DNA of 7,125 nucleotides from an uncultured Roseburia sp. (GTDB taxonomy: Bacteria > Bacillota > Clostridia > Lachnospirales > Lachnospiraceae), in contig CANDFU010000084.1 in assembly GCA_947384095.1 (NCBI GenBank), forward strand, positions 1 to 7,125, read 5' to 3'. The translations under genes and the position numbers were made by a program. The notes under the pieces are model-generated. The model saw nothing but the letters and a program-made list of their open reading frames with translations, did no database searches and had not been told where the DNA came from. This document shows positions 5,767 to 7,125 of the stretch, piece after piece; the stretch's first letter is position 1, and the number at the start of each line of letters is the position of its first letter.

Positions 5767-6639
5767 TTATGGCCTGACATAAATTTCCGAGAGCTGTTCC
5801 AGAATGGCCCCGGCGACATCCGGTTTGTTCATCGTATAAATATGCACATGGCTGACCCCGTTGGCAATCAGATCGATAATCTGCTCGGCAGCATACGCGA
5901 TCCCTGCCTGCCTCATCGCCGCAGGATTTCCGCCGAAACGGTCGACGATCGCCAGAAAACGCGGCGGCACGCTGTTTCCCGAAAGGGATACGATCCTTTT
6001 AACCTGCGCCGCGTTCGTCACCGGCATGATTCCGGCCACAATCGGAACCGTGATCCCGATTTTCAGCGCCTTATACAAAAAATTGTATAGAATATGATTG
6101 TCAAAAAACATCTGCGTCGTCAGAAATTCACAGCCCGCGTCCACTTTTTCTTTCAGATGAATCAGATCTTCCCTGACCGAAGCGGATTCCGGATGTCCTT
6201 CCGGATAGCAGGCGCCGCCGATGCAGAAATCCCCCTGCGCCTTAATATCCGCGATCAGCTCACTGGCATGATGGTACTGCCCCGGCAGTGGGAAATCAGC
6301 ATGCTCCGGAATATCGCCCCGCAGCGCGAGGATATTTTCAATCTTTTTTTCCTTTAACTCCGCGATCACCTGCGCCACTTTTTCCCGCGTCGAGGACGCG
6401 CAGGTCAGATGCGCCAGCGCCGGGATATTATTTTTATTCCGCACCTCGTCCGCCAGCTCCACCGTGTAATCCGACGTGCCGCCCGTGGCTCCGTAAGTCA
6501 CACTCATATAAGCCGGCTTAAGCGCCGCCATCTCCCCTACAACCCGTCTGTAATCTGCAAGCTGCGCCCCCTTCTTAGGCGGAAAAAGCTCACAGGAAAT
6601 CGTAACCTTTTCTGAATCCAGCAACTCTGTCAGTCTCAT
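5767..6639 (-). CDS. metF: 5,10-methylenetetrahydrofolate reductase MetF
   Basis: MetF is a cytoplasmic FAD-containing TIM-barrel enzyme that reduces 5,10-methylene-tetrahydrofolate to 5-methyl-tetrahydrofolate, the methyl donor for methionine. The product has 290 residues, a usual bacterial length. Motifs are SCELFPPK with Glu17 (matching E. coli Glu28, the proton donor), AHLTC near 76-80, ALRGD with Asp109 (matching E. coli Asp120 at the flavin), CYPEGHPE near 144-151, TTQMFFD at 174-180 and GIMPV at 203-207. I chose ATG 6639 because GGAGGG (6644-6649) sits four bases upstream; the ATG four codons earlier (6651) overlaps that site and has none of its own. It follows greA by 18 bases. No metV or rnfC2-like gene, the partners in some acetogens, is adjacent, so a role in methionine supply is the simpler reading, though direction of use cannot be told from sequence. 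Confidence 0.95.
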   Translation of the reverse strand: MRLTELLDSEKVTISCELFPPKKGAQLADYRRVVGEMAALKPAYMSVTYGATGGTSDYTVELADEVRNKNNIPALAHLTCASSTREKVAQVIAELKEKKIENILALRGDIPEHADFPLPGQYHHASELIADIKAQGDFCIGGACYPEGHPESASVREDLIHLKEKVDAGCEFLTTQMFFDNHILYNFLYKALKIGITVPIVAGIMPVTNAAQVKRIVSLSGNSVPPRFLAIVDRFGGNPAAMRQAGIAYAAEQIIDLIANGVSHVHIYTMNKPDVAGAILEQLSEIYVRP

Positions 6640-6643
6640 TTTT

Positions 6644-6649
6644 CCCTCC
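6644..6649 (-). promoter_or_regulatory. Ribosome binding site deciding the metF start
   Basis: GGAGGG on the minus strand lies four bases before the ATG at 6639, in the gap after greA. It favours this start over the in-frame ATG at 6651, which is followed rather than preceded by the site. Confidence 0.8.
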
Positions 6650-6657
6650 ATGCCGGC

Positions 6658-7125
6658 TTAAAAACTCCGGAGCTTATCCGTCCCGTCGTCCACCGTGTTC
6701 TCAATCTTCCGTATCTGAACATAATAAGAATTGCCTTCGCTGACGCGGACTTCCACACGATCGCCTTCTTTCCGTCCCAGCAGCGCTTTCCCGAGCGGGG
6801 ATTCATTGCTGATCCGGTTTTCAAGTGAATTGCCGCGCACCGTGGTGACAATCTTATACGCTTCCTCCTCATCGTCCTCTTCAAAATACACCGTGACCGT
6901 GTTGTTTATCCCCACCTCATCGTCCGCCGACTCCGTCGGGATAATTTTCGCGGTTTTGATCATACGCTCAAGGTATCGGATCCGGCTTTCATTCTGATTC
7001 TTATCGCGCTTTGCGGCATGATATTCAAAGTTTTCGCTCAGATCCCCATGCGCACGCGCTTCCTTTACTGCCTCCAGCGCCTGTTTCCGGACGACAAGCT
7101 TCCGATGCTCGATCTCCTCCTCCAT
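6658..7125 (-). CDS. greA: Transcript cleavage/elongation factor GreA, 5' end outside window
   Basis: GreA enters the RNA polymerase secondary channel and stimulates cleavage of backtracked RNA. The 155 visible residues show the N-terminal coiled coil with tip motif GDLSENFEYHAAK (27-39). Asp28 and Glu31 correspond to E. coli Asp41 and Glu44, which hold the catalytic Mg. An ESRIRYLERMIKTAKII helix comes next, then the FKBP-like C-terminal domain (VTVYFEEDDEEE, ESPLGKALLGRKEGD at about 108-122, YYVQIRKIE). The frame begins with an ATG exactly at the window edge. Comparison with E. coli places that Met at about residue 14, so the true start is probably a dozen or so codons beyond the window; the ribosome binding site cannot be checked. 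The acidic FEEDDEEE stretch is a lineage-type feature. It ends 18 bases before metF, suggesting co-transcription. Confidence 0.9.
   Translation of the reverse strand: MEEEIEHRKLVVRKQALEAVKEARAHGDLSENFEYHAAKRDKNQNESRIRYLERMIKTAKIIPTESADDEVGINNTVTVYFEEDDEEEAYKIVTTVRGNSLENRISNESPLGKALLGRKEGDRVEVRVSEGNSYYVQIRKIENTVDDGTDKLRSF

Noticed and set aside
5472..5819. Minus-strand 115-codon frame over yajC and the metF end
   Set aside because: Overlaps yajC in another frame, crosses its promoter, and contains basic low-complexity sequence without motifs.
1..7125. Defence system, mobile element, CRISPR array, tRNA or rRNA
   Set aside because: All sizeable frames are assigned to core metabolism or housekeeping; no transposase, integrase, repeat-spacer pattern or tRNA-like fold was seen on either strand.

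Overview
The window is a run of ordinary bacterial metabolic and housekeeping genes. Every convincing gene is on the minus strand, so transcription reads from high to low coordinates. Protein sequences, strong AGGAGG-type ribosome binding sites, moderately high GC and gene order suggest a gut-type Firmicute of the class Clostridia, most likely near Lachnospiraceae. That placement is inference from sequence style, not a database result.

Layout in transcription order: (1) 7125-6658, greA, cut by the right edge, followed 18 bases later by metF (6639-5767); these two look co-transcribed. (2) 5742-5719, a good promoter whose -10 lies inside a perfect 15-bp palindrome, driving yajC (5677-5360), which ends at a hairpin terminator (5348-5307). 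(3) 5279-5236, a strong isolated inverted repeat, then two candidate promoters. (4) The branched-chain amino acid operon: leuB (5091-3982), a previously unlisted 50-codon membrane-hairpin ORF (3869-3717), a GC-rich structured gap, ilvD (3525-1837), ilvB (1840-164, overlapping ilvD by ATGA), and serC (144 to 46, cut off). (5) Bases 1-45 are not genomic: they are an Illumina P5-side adapter, including a probable 8-base i5 index, so serC is truncated by an assembly artefact.

How the genes work together: IlvB (acetohydroxyacid synthase large subunit) and IlvD (dihydroxyacid dehydratase) act in the shared valine/isoleucine pathway, and LeuB performs the oxidative step of leucine synthesis. SerC supplies serine and MetF supplies 5-methyl-tetrahydrofolate for methionine, so the window is biased toward amino acid and one-carbon biosynthesis. 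The regulatory acetohydroxyacid synthase subunit IlvN is not next to ilvB and must be elsewhere if present.

I do not see a new defence system, mobile element, CRISPR array, RNA gene or T-box. The items most worth checking are the small membrane ORF between leuB and ilvD, the palindrome on the yajC promoter, the palindrome upstream of leuB, an unusual LeuB N-terminal motif, and the adapter at the left end.
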